Assembly (NCBI GenBank): GCA_025769875.1
Contig: JAGFNK010000865.1
Location: 1-19,686, forward strand
Source: Russula earlei
Taxonomy: Eukaryota; Basidiomycota; Agaricomycetes; Russulales; Russulaceae
DNA: 19,686 nucleotides
Direction of reading: 5' to 3'
The notes under the pieces are model-generated. The model worked only from the letters and a program-made list of their open reading frames with translations. It was not told where the DNA came from and did not search any database. Position 1 is the stretch's first letter, and each line of letters begins with the position of its first letter. Position numbers and translations under genes: made by a program. Positions 10,399 through 19,036 of the stretch are shown here, piece after piece.

Positions 10399-11356
10399 AT
10401 GTCTACCCCACCACCTCCATACTCGTCCCAGCCGCCGCCGGCCTACACGCGCTCGCGCCCCCAGCGGAAATCCCGGCGTGCTCCTCGCCCTCCTCGCCCT
10501 GCGCGCCCCTCCTCGCGAGAATTGTTGACCAAGGCGCTCCACCGCGCGCTGCACGCCGTCGAGCTCGATTCCTCGGGCTCGGACCTGCCCGCCGCCATCG
10601 CAGCCTACGACGAAGGCCATCGCGCTCCTCCAACGCGTCATCACGTTCCGCTCCCGACACCCGGGCCGCGCCAGTGAGCTCGAGCGCGTGACAGAAATCG
10701 TGAGCCCTTCTTTTTTTTTTTTTTTTGTGTTCGACGAGTCGGGGCTTATGGGGCGCCCTCTCCTCTCTTCCTCTCGTGTGTCTGCGCCGTGCTTGTTGTA
10801 GCATGACAAATATGCGGATCGTGTGCGCGAGCTATGTCGAAATCGCCGCGTCCCCCTCCCCGACCACGTCCCCCCCACCCCCGTCCCTAATCCTGCCGGA
10901 TGTACTCCTCCGCCTCTGCCCACGACGTCTCCTCTCCGCCTTCCTCTCCCTCTCCCTCCTTGTCAAGACCCCGCTCCGAGTTTTTCACGGCCCTCCAACG
11001 ACGTCTTATTAGAGCGCTTAAAGCTCAAGCGCCGATCCTCCCCAACGGACGACGAAACGGAGTGGGTGCCTGAATTATCGCCCTCGTCGTCAACGTCGTC
11101 GGCACTCGAATCTCTATTGCCACTACCCCCCACTGCCCCCGATGACGACCGCGAGGTTGATGACGAAGGTTGTGACGACGATGACCCCCTCCATTGGATA
11201 TGGTCGGCGGCTCGCGAGGACGAGCTGAAGGAATGGGGACAATACCTGGAAGATGCAGACGATGATCCCCGCCTGTCGATGGTCACGGCATCCTTCGTCC
11301 GCAGTTTGGAGTTCGATCGCCCTCCCGCGCGGGGGGTGAGCACAGGTGTCGCCTAA
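10399..11356 (+). CDS. MIT-domain protein with N-terminal PPxY motifs and acidic tail (second paralogue), one frameshift
   Basis: Two exons, 10399-10699 and 10802-11356, would encode 284 residues if one extra G at 10615-10616 is discounted; as written, the frame stops at 10677 after 92 residues. The N terminus has PPPPY (residues 4-8) and PPPAY (12-16), both PPxY-type WW-domain ligands, then a basic Arg/Pro stretch. Residues about 39-115 resemble a MIT domain (ALHAVELDSSG, AAIAAYDEAIALLQRVI, HDKYADRVRELC). The rest is low-complexity: Pro-rich, then Ser-rich, then an acidic region (DDDREVDDEGCDDDD) followed by HWIWSAAREDELKEWGQYL. The 102-nt intron carries a T16 run and splits the domain after an ATC codon, exactly where the first MIT gene is split, which supports common ancestry. 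ESCRT-III binding and recruitment of a WW-domain ubiquitin ligase are inferred from the motifs. Confidence 0.75.
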
Positions 11357-11870
11357 GGAGAGAATTTGACTTGGTCGTTCCGTCGCCGTGCCGTTCTGGG
11401 TACGGCATCACAACCCATGACGCAGTTTCGTCATACGGCGGCCTTATCCTCAACAAAATGGATATGGACCCGGTGTCCGAGCTCCGTCTTATTTTTTATA
11501 CATACCCCCACCGCCCATAGACCGCTTCTGGTTGTGCGTTACTATACCCACCCGCAGGATTCTAGATTTTACGGAAACGCGACCCTTCCAGTTGGCCTTT
11601 ACGTGAAAGTAGTCCACGCTGCTGGACCACGTAATAATCGAGCCGTCTTGGGTGGGGGGACATTGTTCATCCAAATATCCATATACCCATCCATTGTTTT
11701 TCTTTTTTGGTGGAAAAGTAACGCCAGGTTATAACGCTCATTTATCCCCGCTTATACCCGTAAATTTACATCCCCATTAGTTGTGACAAGTATCATTGGA
11801 AAGAAGAACGTGGGTCGGCCGTGCGTGCGTTGAGTTGAGACGGGCCGGGGGAAGACTTTTTGTCTCGTCC

Positions 11871-11885
11871 GACGACGACGACGAC
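11871..11885 (+). repeat. (GAC)5 microsatellite
   Basis: Five tandem GAC units. A similar short GAC tract lies at 8794-8806. Confidence 0.8.
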
Positions 11886-12034
11886 AGGAAGCACGACTCT
11901 GATCTGATTGGAGGGTATCTATCAAGATCGAGTATCAGTACCGTTCAGTGCTGGTGCCCGCGACAGCAGTGGGTAGATCTGCCGTGGATCCCCCCATCAC
12001 TCGATCAATCACAACAATCGAATGTTGGGTCCGG

Positions 12035-12119
12035 CCCCCCCCCCCCCCCCACCGGGTCCTTGCAGATCGCAACAGCGGCATGCGCCCCGCACCCCCACAC
12101 CCCCGCACCCCCGCACCCA
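12035..12119. repeat. C16 run and degenerate C-rich minisatellite
   Basis: A run of 16 C at 12035-12050 is followed, after about 30 nt, by repeats of the type CACCCCCG/CACCCCCA at 12082-12119. The C-rich strand could form unusual structures, and the run length is prone to sequencing error. Confidence 0.7.
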
Positions 12120-13138
12120 GTGGATCACGGATGGATCATGATGCTTGATTGGCCAGTCATGGTCCGTGATCGTGATATTTCGATGCAGGCCGATCTACGC
12201 TCGATCCATCAATACAGTGACAACGTGACGACACAGCACGCGAGACGTTTGGGTTCTTCAAGGCAAGAGTTCGAGAGGCACAGGCCGCGCCCGGGGGGAG
12301 GAACTCGGACGCCGGGGAGCAGCAGCGCGAAAGCACAAAGGGTTTGTGCCTTGTTGCCACTAGGAGCCGCTGGCTCCATTCGGGCGCGAAGCCCTTGGCC
12401 GCCCTTCGAGCACGCGCGGATGGGGGGAGGGTGGGGTTCATCGTTCATGATGACCGCTTGTGTTTTCGTTTTCTTTTTTTCTTTTTTCTCTTTTCAGAAT
12501 TCGGTGCCGAAGCCGAAACCAGAACCGGAAACTGGAACGTCCACGTCGAACAAAAAAAAGCGAGTCCTCTCTATGAGCGACGGGGCATCCATGCGCTGAG
12601 CAGAAGAAGCACCCGGACAAGAGGATCCCCTCGGGAAGGAGCTTGGGCCGGTGCGGAGGGCGGATTTCCCCCTGCACTGGATCTTGACATGACGACTATC
12701 GGAACGTGACAAGGCAGGCCGCGGCGAGCGAATTTGCTCGATAATCGAGGTCAGCCGCCACCCGTCACGGTCGCTCGCTCGGCATTTTAATACCTTCCAT
12801 CGCTCCCCTCTTCCCACCTTTGCAATGCGTGAAGCCGTTGGCCTCGAACCACCGTCTACACGAAAGCTCGATTGAGACTGGGGATTCCCCATCCGGTCCT
12901 TTTTTGCAAGCCGTTGTTTCCCGCCACACCACCACCCCGCTCGAGCTCTGGCTGCTGCTGAGGTGGGACCGCCGCAACGGCACCGGACACGACGCACGCC
13001 GCCCTTGGCCACTTCTTTGTTCCAGTGCTGCTTTGGCACCGCACACCTTTCCACGGTATCATTGTTTCCTAAAGAGGGCGGACGACGCAACACACAGCCC
13101 CAAAATGCTTAGGATGCTGCGTGCGCTTCGCCGTTAGT

Positions 13139-14175
13139 TCAGCGGTGGCATGGTCCGATCCCCCGAGTTGACGTCGCGGTTGTGCGCTGACCGGATGAGG
13201 GCGGGGTGGAGAAGTTCGCGGCCGGGGCTGAGAGAACGTTACGTCGCTTTGGGAGCGGGTTGGCGCTGCAGGAGGTGGCGTCTCGGAGGTTCAGTCGGGA
13301 CGGACACATTACGGCGGTAGGCCATGCTGGACGAATCCTAAATCTGGAAAAGGTACTGGGCGCCTTCATTAGTAGAAGCGCTGTCGTCGTCGGAGAGATG
13401 CGCGATAAGAAAGGCCCATTGTGCAGTCCAGTCCTGCACATCCCATCTCATTTTCCTTGATGACCTGGCGTAGCCAGATTCATAGACTCTTCTGAAGCTT
13501 CCTCGGGTTCCCAATGGAGCACAGACATCAGCGGCTATACAAGCTCGTTTGGGCGGACGCCTTTGACACCATTGAAGGTCACACTCCCACACCACCCTCT
13601 TCATCGAAGAGACGAAACCAGAGATTGGTAGGGGGCGGTAACATGCGGTGCGTTCATGGTGTGGAAACGGAAAGTGGGAGATGCCGGTCATTCCGCCGGT
13701 CACCAGCCGACTTCGATAAGGCGAATCGTTGCGGGAAAAGAAGATAAGATGCCAGCGAGCTGGATAAGGATAATTCGTCGGCCCCATTTCAACGAGTGAT
13801 GAGGGAGGCGAAGCCCGAGGCATGGTTTAATTTTTTTTTTCAACGGAGAACATCGGATGGGTGGACAGCTTGTGTGACGGCTCAGGAACGAGGGTTTGAC
13901 GAAAAATTGCGCAGGCGGGCCAGCCATAGTTTTCGTCAATCTCGGCAATCAGTAGATCCGGTCCAGGCCAACACTGACCAGCAGCATGCGAGAGCCTTCG
14001 CACTTTAGGTCAAGCGGCGGGATCTCCGTTCTGTCCTTCTTGAACCGCCTGGGGCAGCATCAGGAGTGAGCGAGACCAGCTGACCCCAGGCTCGGTTGTC
14101 AAGTCAAGACAAGATCGAAGTATGTGCAATCGGCTTGGCGTCAAATCGTGGCTACGATCATGCGGTAATCGTAAT
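13139..14175. other. Unassigned stretch with a coding-like frame at 13188-13460
   Basis: On the + strand a frame from about 13188 to 13460 reads PDEGGVEKFAAGAER, then GLALQEVASRRF, then RDGHITAVGHAGRILNLEK. Its mix of hydrophobic and charged residues looks protein-like. The minus strand is open across the same bases (13139-13441 and 13338-13823). No ATG-led model, splice structure or family could be settled, so this is recorded as coding-like only. The rest, 13461-14175, shows nothing recognisable. Confidence 0.2.
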
Positions 14176-14915
14176 TCATCTCCGAGGTTTTAGGGACGGC
14201 GATGCAGGCGGTCGTACAAGAGGATCAGAGCGCGGTCGAAACATGTGAGGGTGTTGGCACCCTGGCGTGCAAAGATGGAAACGAGTTCTGTCACTGAGCA
14301 AAGGGAGACGCATCCTCGAGATAGACAGGGTGTTTGCATGGTGAAGCTCTCGACAATGTCCACAATTCTGTTCTCGGTCATTATCAAGACGAGGAAAACG
14401 TCGATAAGATACATAGATCATTCGACAAGGGGGTTCACGAGTACCTATCAGTTGGGCGGGTGCACGCGGAGGGGCAAGTTCAAGTTGGTGATTGCTGCCA
14501 GAAATTGAAGGAAGACACGGATAAGGATGGGGTATGTTTCGACGCAGAGAACGAGAGTCAACAGAACTGGTGGATGTACAGTAGCCCTCCCGAGTCTGTC
14601 TCGTGTCCACCGGCAAAACGAGCTTCACGATGGTCGAAAGGAGGTATATCCGGCTCGAGGGTCGTGATGCGATACCACGAATAATAAACGGAGGCCGAGG
14701 AAGATTTATCCGCTGTGACATATAGGACGCTCCTGTGGTGCCGACCCGTGTTGGTGGTCATTGTCAACGAAATACGCGCCCAAGCATTCTGTATTTCTGT
14801 TCGAGCGAATTTGAAGGGCGTTAACGGCTCCCACCAACGACTTAGGCGCCCGAATTTGACGAATCCGTCAACTGTTCGTGTTATCATCGGCGTACACTGT
14901 ACTGTGGGCACCAGG
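14176..14915 (-). other. Unassigned minus-strand coding-like frames, divergent from the F-box gene
   Basis: Read on the minus strand, one frame at 14190-14414 begins MYLIDVFLVLIMTEN, continues RGCVSLCSVTELVSIFARQ and ends RALILLYDRLHRRP. Just upstream on that strand another frame includes VYYSWYRITTLEPDIPPFD. These stretches have protein-like composition but sit in different frames and are not joined by clear introns, so they may be a broken gene or chance frames. No family was recognised. The region would also hold the promoter of the F-box gene starting at 14916. Confidence 0.2.
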
Positions 14916-17171
14916 ATGTCCCCCATCCCTGACGAGCTCACCGCAACCGTGATTTCGGCCGTGAAGTCCCTGACGGCACTTCAAAAGGCGAAGTTCCTCC
15001 TTGACCACTCCCTCACGTTGCTCGAAACCGGACAGTGAGAGCCTTTCCACCAGTATCGTTGCTCTTGCTAAGTTCTCCATGCAGATATGGGAGCGTGGTT
15101 GAAGGTCACCTGGACGTATACCTCCGAACTCCCGGTTTGCCCAAGGACGACGTTGCGAAGGCCTTGGTTGCGAGAGGCAGGGCACGGAGGGGTGCGGGAC
15201 AGAAGCTTTTGATGATGGCCTCTCGAGGTCAATCCCAAATCCATGTTCTCAAAGTTGACCTTCCCATTCGGCTTCGTAGACTTTCAAACGGCTTCGATCT
15301 TCGACCCTTCTTCCAACCGAGAGCTCCAGTTCTACGGGCGACGGGAGTCCCTCGTTCGTCCCCCACTTGTTTCTCAGTCACCCATGCTACCTGCATCTTC
15401 ATTCCTCTAGGCCCACTTCTCAAGCGTTGCCGCCTCCCAACGCGTTCCGCCGGAAATCTGGGACCAGATCGCGAGCTTTGTCCCTCGCTACTTCCTCCGC
15501 ACATGGCTTTTCGTATCCCCCTTCCATCGCGACATTGCCCTCCGTCGCATCTTTCGCACTGTGGACCTTTACCTATGCGAGGACTCGGACAACTGGAACA
15601 GGACGCTTGACATCTTCGACAGAGTCAAGACAGACCCGCACTTCTCGCGCCGGATCAAAGTTCTCCGTGTTCACTGGGCGTATGATGATGGCGACATGCT
15701 CGGTGTGATGTCCCGTGCGTGTCATGATTGACGGCGCCTCAAGGCCCCTTTTCTCATCCCTCGACACAGGAGTATTCAGGAGCGCTCTTCCTGAATTCAG
15801 GGCTCTCGAGGAGTTCGAGTGGATAGGTTACCCCGAGCTCCAAGCTGACATGGTCCAAGTACTTCTGACAAGTCACCCGAACCTCTCCAAACTTGGTCTT
15901 ATGTATCTCTCGATGTCTTTGTCACTCTCGTCAGGTCGCTCACATTCCCTTTCCTGTCCTCAGTGGATGGCACTTTGACGCGGTCGGCGTCTCCGAATTT
16001 ACCTCCCTCAAACGGTTCACTCTCCGTGCCGAGGATGACGATGGCATTGCCGAAATGGACGAAGTCCGCTCTGTGCTCGACAACAATGCAAATACGCTCA
16101 CCCACTTGACGCTCGGCGCATATCTTGCGCGCGCCCACTCATGGGACTCAGCATTCGGTTCACCGACGATCCAGCACCTCACACACCTCGAACTCGTGGA
16201 CACGCGCATATCACCCGTCGTCCTCGCGCGCATTGCTCACGCACACAACCTCGTCTCGCTCACCCTGCACGGAATGCTCGACCAGGCCGCAGCAGCGACG
16301 GCCATCTTCGGCGCAGACCACGTGCCCCTGAGCGGGGGGCGCTGGCGCGAAAATGACGAGATCGCCAAAACACGTGTTCCTACCTCACCTCGAGTCCTTC
16401 CGGTTTGCCCTCGTCGGACAGGGCGACGATCGGGCACTCTTCGAAGCCGTCGTGCAGTTTCTACACGCCCGTCCTCGTCTGCGGCGACTCGATCTGGGGA
16501 ACTGTCCGTGGGAGCTAGTGCGCGGGCTTATCCCCGAACTTGTGGGTCTGCGCGCACTGCGCGTGCGGATCGAGGGCCTCACCAGCGCCGCCGTCAACGC
16601 GCTTGTCCGCGCACTTCCGCAGGAGATGCAGGCGATCCATCTCACATGTATCGCGTCGGAACGGCTCATGGCACGTCCCCCGCCTTTCTTTCCACCTGTC
16701 ACGTCCTTGACGACCCCTGGGGGGGACTAGCACGAATATGCTCCCGCGTTCGCGCGTTTCGAAACGCTTGCCATGCTCCACTTGCACGGCTCGTCGATTC
16801 GGCGTCCGCAGCCGTCCCGCATGCACGGGAAAGAGTTGCAACTCCAGACGGACACGTGGCTCGCGCACACGCGTCAAGTCGCGCTCGCCGTACCCAGCAT
16901 CGACTACGTCGGCTGGCACGGCGAGCACTTTGTCGTCGTCCGCCACCACCACCGCCACCACCATAATAATCATCATCATTCGAACGCTTCGGGCACATGC
17001 GGCACGATGGTTGGTGGCGCGGCGAGCGGCGCATGCGTGGAATTGAAGGAGCTGCCCGTTCGCCGTAGGTTGGACTGCGGCAAGGGCGTCGACCTCGGGA
17101 GCGAAGACGCGATGTGGATGGAGCGGAAGGACGTGCCGATCGACTACGAGAAGTCCGGGCTTGAGTCATGA
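14916..17171 (+). CDS. F-box/LRR-like protein, probable SCF substrate receptor, one frameshift
   Basis: Seven inferred exons: 14916-15034, 15085-15227, 15280-15353, 15411-15714, 15770-15902, 15964-16670, 16731-17171, giving about 639 residues if one extra G in the run at 16334-16339 is discounted. The N terminus (residues 1-112) is helical and TPR-like, with ALVARGRARRGAGQKLL and DFQTASIFDPSSNREL. An F-box-like segment follows at about residues 123-165 (RVPPEIWDQIASFVPRYF, then WLFVSPFHRDIALRRIF). The middle has leucine-rich repeats (NTLTHLTLGAYL, IQHLTHLELVDTRI, PRLRRLDLGNCPWELV, LRALRVRIEGL). The tail has a His-rich stretch (RHHHRHHHNNHHHS, about residues 563-577). F-box proteins bind Skp1 in SCF ubiquitin ligases and use LRRs to bind substrate. 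The first ATG of the frame, at 14916, is taken as start. The last intron appears to use a GC donor. The substrate is unknown; mushrooms have large families of such genes. Confidence 0.82.
16671..16730 (+). other. Probable GC-AG intron in the F-box gene
   Basis: The protein reads smoothly across SERLM | HEYAPAFARF if bases 16671-16730 are removed. They begin GCACGT and end ACTAG, with a branch-like TTGAC about 20 nt before the end. The 60-nt length matches the other introns here, phase is 0 on both sides, and without removal the frame hits the TAG at 16728-16730. No GT donor restores the frame with a normal intron length. A single-base error turning GTACGT into GCACGT is an alternative. Confidence 0.6.
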
Positions 17172-17776
17172 ACATCGACTTTTTTTTTCAGATGAACGTG
17201 GGGAGATGTCGGTGCACCTTATCCATTGGCATGCAGTGCATGCAGTGTCGTGAACTTAGGTTTTTTTAGCCACTCAAAAAGTACAGGTGTGTCACATGTC
17301 GCGCTCCATGTCGGCAGCAGATTCTGTGCTTGTGAGCTGTGCTGCAGCTGTGCACATCACTGCCCTCCAACCCACAGCCCCCTCGTATTTATCTGGCGGA
17401 AAGTCGACTTGTTTCGCGCTCGCTCTAGCCTCACATTCGGAATTTCACCTCTCTACTTGTAAGTGTGCAGCACGCCGACTCATGGCCGATTCACCTCTCC
17501 ACGCTACACCTCCCCACACAGCCACCGCATACTGCCCGAGATGATGACGACGGTCCACTTGCATCCCGGCTAATGTGTCGTTCTCTTCGTGTGCAGTTGT
17601 AGTCACGTGCTATATAGTCATTAGACGTTCTACAAATTAATTTTCGAGTCCTATCAGGTGTCTTTCATCTGGGAACGAGATTGAGCTACTAGAGGACGCA
17701 GGATGCGCATAGTTTTTTTTTGAAGAGAAGAGAGGCTGAGACTCGGCAGAAGGGGCCAGGTTTTGAAACCCGAGTG
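17172..17776. other. Short intergenic stretch with a possible truncated gene start
   Basis: A TATTTAT motif near 17386 is followed by a pyrimidine-rich tract and by an ATG at 17482 in a favourable context (CTCATGGCC) that opens only 20 codons (MADSPLHATPPHTATAYCPR) before a TGA at 17542-17544. It might be the beginning of a gene whose remainder was split by an intron or displaced by the elements to the right. Nothing else was recognised. Confidence 0.2.
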
Positions 17777-18200
17777 CATCAGTAAAGATGGATTTTAGTT
17801 TCCGTCGGTTTCTCACCTCAGGAAACCGAAAAAAACCCAGCGGAAACCAGGAAACCAAGAGACTGGGAAACCCATGTCTGGTTTCCCGGAAACAACCTGA
17901 GAGTATCTTTCATGGAAACCTAAGAAACTAACAGAAACCTGTTGAAAGTATGGAAACTGGTAGAACTATAGTATAGTAGGAAAAAAATGGTCAGAAATAG
18001 GGTATATGTTGTTTCTACTTGTAATTGGAAGTCGATTCAAGCTCATACAGATCTAAGCCTTGATGGGACTCTCAGGTATATACAGATCAGCATGGAATGC
18101 AGATATCATCAAGGCATCAGCACAATGAAGGGATTCATTGTCACCATCATTGTCTGCACATTCCAGTGCAAGGTGCCAGCATTGCTCACTCAGATGGTCG
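17777..18200 (+). repeat. Left arm of the foldback palindrome
   Basis: Pairs with 18349-18771. Outer part 17800-17960 carries many GAAAC-type motifs; inner part from 17987 is the more regular sequence mirrored in the right arm. Confidence 0.85.
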
Positions 18201-18348
18201 ACATCAGCAAACCACAAAAAAAATTCCTGGGTTTTTGTTGGTTTCCACTGGTTTCCCAGTTTCCGGAAACCGAAAACCCAGAAACTGGGAAACCTGGTAG
18301 ACATCATGAAGCACACTGGAAAACAATTCAAGTTTTCTATGGTCACAT

Positions 18349-18771
18349 CGACCGTCTGAGTGAGCAATGCTGGCACCTTGCACTGGAATGTGCAGACAAT
18401 GATGGTGACAATGAATCCCTTCATTGTGCTGATGCCTCGATGATATCTGCATTCCATGCTGATCTGTATATACCTGAGAGTCCCATCAAGGCTTAGATCC
18501 ATATGAGCTTGAATCGACTTCCAATTACAAGTAGAAACAACATATACCCTATTTCTGACCATTTTTTTCCTACTATACTATAGTTCTACCAGTTTCCATA
18601 CTTTCGACAGGTTTCTGTTTGTTTCTTAGGTTTTCATGAAAGATACTCTCAGGTTGTTTCTGGGAAACCAGACATGGGTTTCCCAGTCTCCTGGTTTCCT
18701 GGATTCCGCTGGTTTTTTTCGGTTTCCTGAGGTGAGAAACCAACAGAAACTAAAATCCATCTTTATTGATG
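18349..18771 (-). repeat. Right arm of the foldback palindrome
   Basis: Reverse complement of 17777-18200 with scattered substitutions (for example ACAG in the left arm against ATGG in the right, read in the same sense) and a 1-nt length difference in the outer half. It ends only 6 nt before the Copia LTR. Confidence 0.85.
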
Positions 18772-18777
18772 GATGTG

Positions 18778-19022
18778 TGTTGAAGCTATAGAATGAGAGC
18801 TCAGTCTTGTGTATAAAAGACTGTATTGGTTAGTTATCTAACCTATAGAATGAGAGCTATGTACAGTATTAGCTATAAAGAGAGCTATAAAGGAATGTTG
18901 TACTGACCTCAGTCTTGTGTATAAAAGACTGAGGGAAAATGAACGATAACTAAATTCGAATTATTTACACGTACGGTCTGGGTTGTCTGTTCGTGCGGCA
19001 CTTAGCGGCTGCACGTCCAACA
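18778..19022 (-). repeat. Copia LTR (3' LTR of a minus-strand element)
   Basis: The 245-bp segment begins TGTTG and ends CAACA, the short inverted ends typical of LTRs, and directly follows (in minus-strand order) a polypurine tract and a Copia pol remnant. It contains internal duplications: the 22-nt unit CAGTCTTGTGTATAAAAGAC(TG) occurs at 18802-18823 and 18910-18931, each able to form a small hairpin, and CTATAGAATGAGAGCT occurs at 18787-18802 and 18843-18858. The matching 5' LTR would lie beyond the right edge. The candidate 5-bp target duplicate on this side is ATGTG at 18773-18777, which cannot be checked here. Confidence 0.75.
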
Positions 19023-19036
19023 TGCCCCCTCAGCCC
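19023..19036 (-). other. Polypurine tract of the Copia element
   Basis: Read on the minus strand the sequence is GGGCTGAGGGGGCA, ending directly at the TGTTG start of the LTR. This is where plus-strand DNA synthesis of an LTR retrotransposon is primed. The position between pol and LTR is as expected for the family. Confidence 0.65.

Larger units (their letters stand above)
11357..13138. other. Intergenic stretch with low-complexity tracts
   Basis: No gene is supported. Low-complexity elements include (GAC)5 at 11871-11885, a C16 run at 12035-12050 and a degenerate CCCCCGCA/CCCCCACA repeat at 12082-12119. A strong acceptor-like tract (pyrimidines then TTTTCAG, ending near 12497) is followed by a short open frame beginning NSVPKPKPEPETGTS and ending at 12599; it could be a last exon, but no partner exon was found. 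Long overlapping open frames on both strands here (11796-12599 + and 12494-13093 -) look like products of the high G+C content. Confidence 0.4.
17777..18771. mobile_element. Foldback element: about 1-kb near-perfect palindrome with 148-nt loop
   Basis: The left arm (17777-18200) and the right arm (18349-18771) are reverse complements, differing at only 4 of about 210 positions checked in the inner half, with slightly more differences outward. The loop (18201-18348) does not pair end to end but contains a smaller perfect 14-nt inverted repeat at 18250-18263 and 18281-18294. The outer 150 nt of each arm are crowded with GGAAACC/GGTTTCC motifs. No transposase is encoded. Because of the symmetry, each strand carries the same 169-codon frame, which is not by itself evidence of a protein. 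The structure fits a foldback-type non-autonomous DNA transposon. Ends read CATCAGTAAAG on the left and CTTTATTGATG on the right; no clear target duplication is visible. Confidence 0.85.

Noticed and set aside
11796..12599. A 267-codon + strand frame
   Set aside because: It crosses a C16 run and C-rich repeats, has low-complexity composition and no domain. It looks like a chance frame in G+C-rich DNA; only its last 35 codons after an acceptor-like tract are mildly interesting.
12494..13093. A 199-codon minus-strand frame
   Set aside because: Biased Arg/Gly/Ser composition, overlap with other open frames on both strands and no motif.
13125..13175. A tRNA-like TTAGTTCAGCGGT
   Set aside because: Resembles an A-box region only; no acceptor stem, anticodon loop or B box could be arranged around it.
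16771..17175. Minus-strand frames opposite the last F-box exons
   Set aside because: They are shadows of the coding strand, rich in Arg and Ser, as expected opposite G+C-rich codons.
17987..18562. Two nearly identical 169-codon frames on opposite strands
   Set aside because: They are the automatic result of the palindrome: each arm carries the same sequence. The frames cross the loop and have no recognisable domain, so they are not called as genes.
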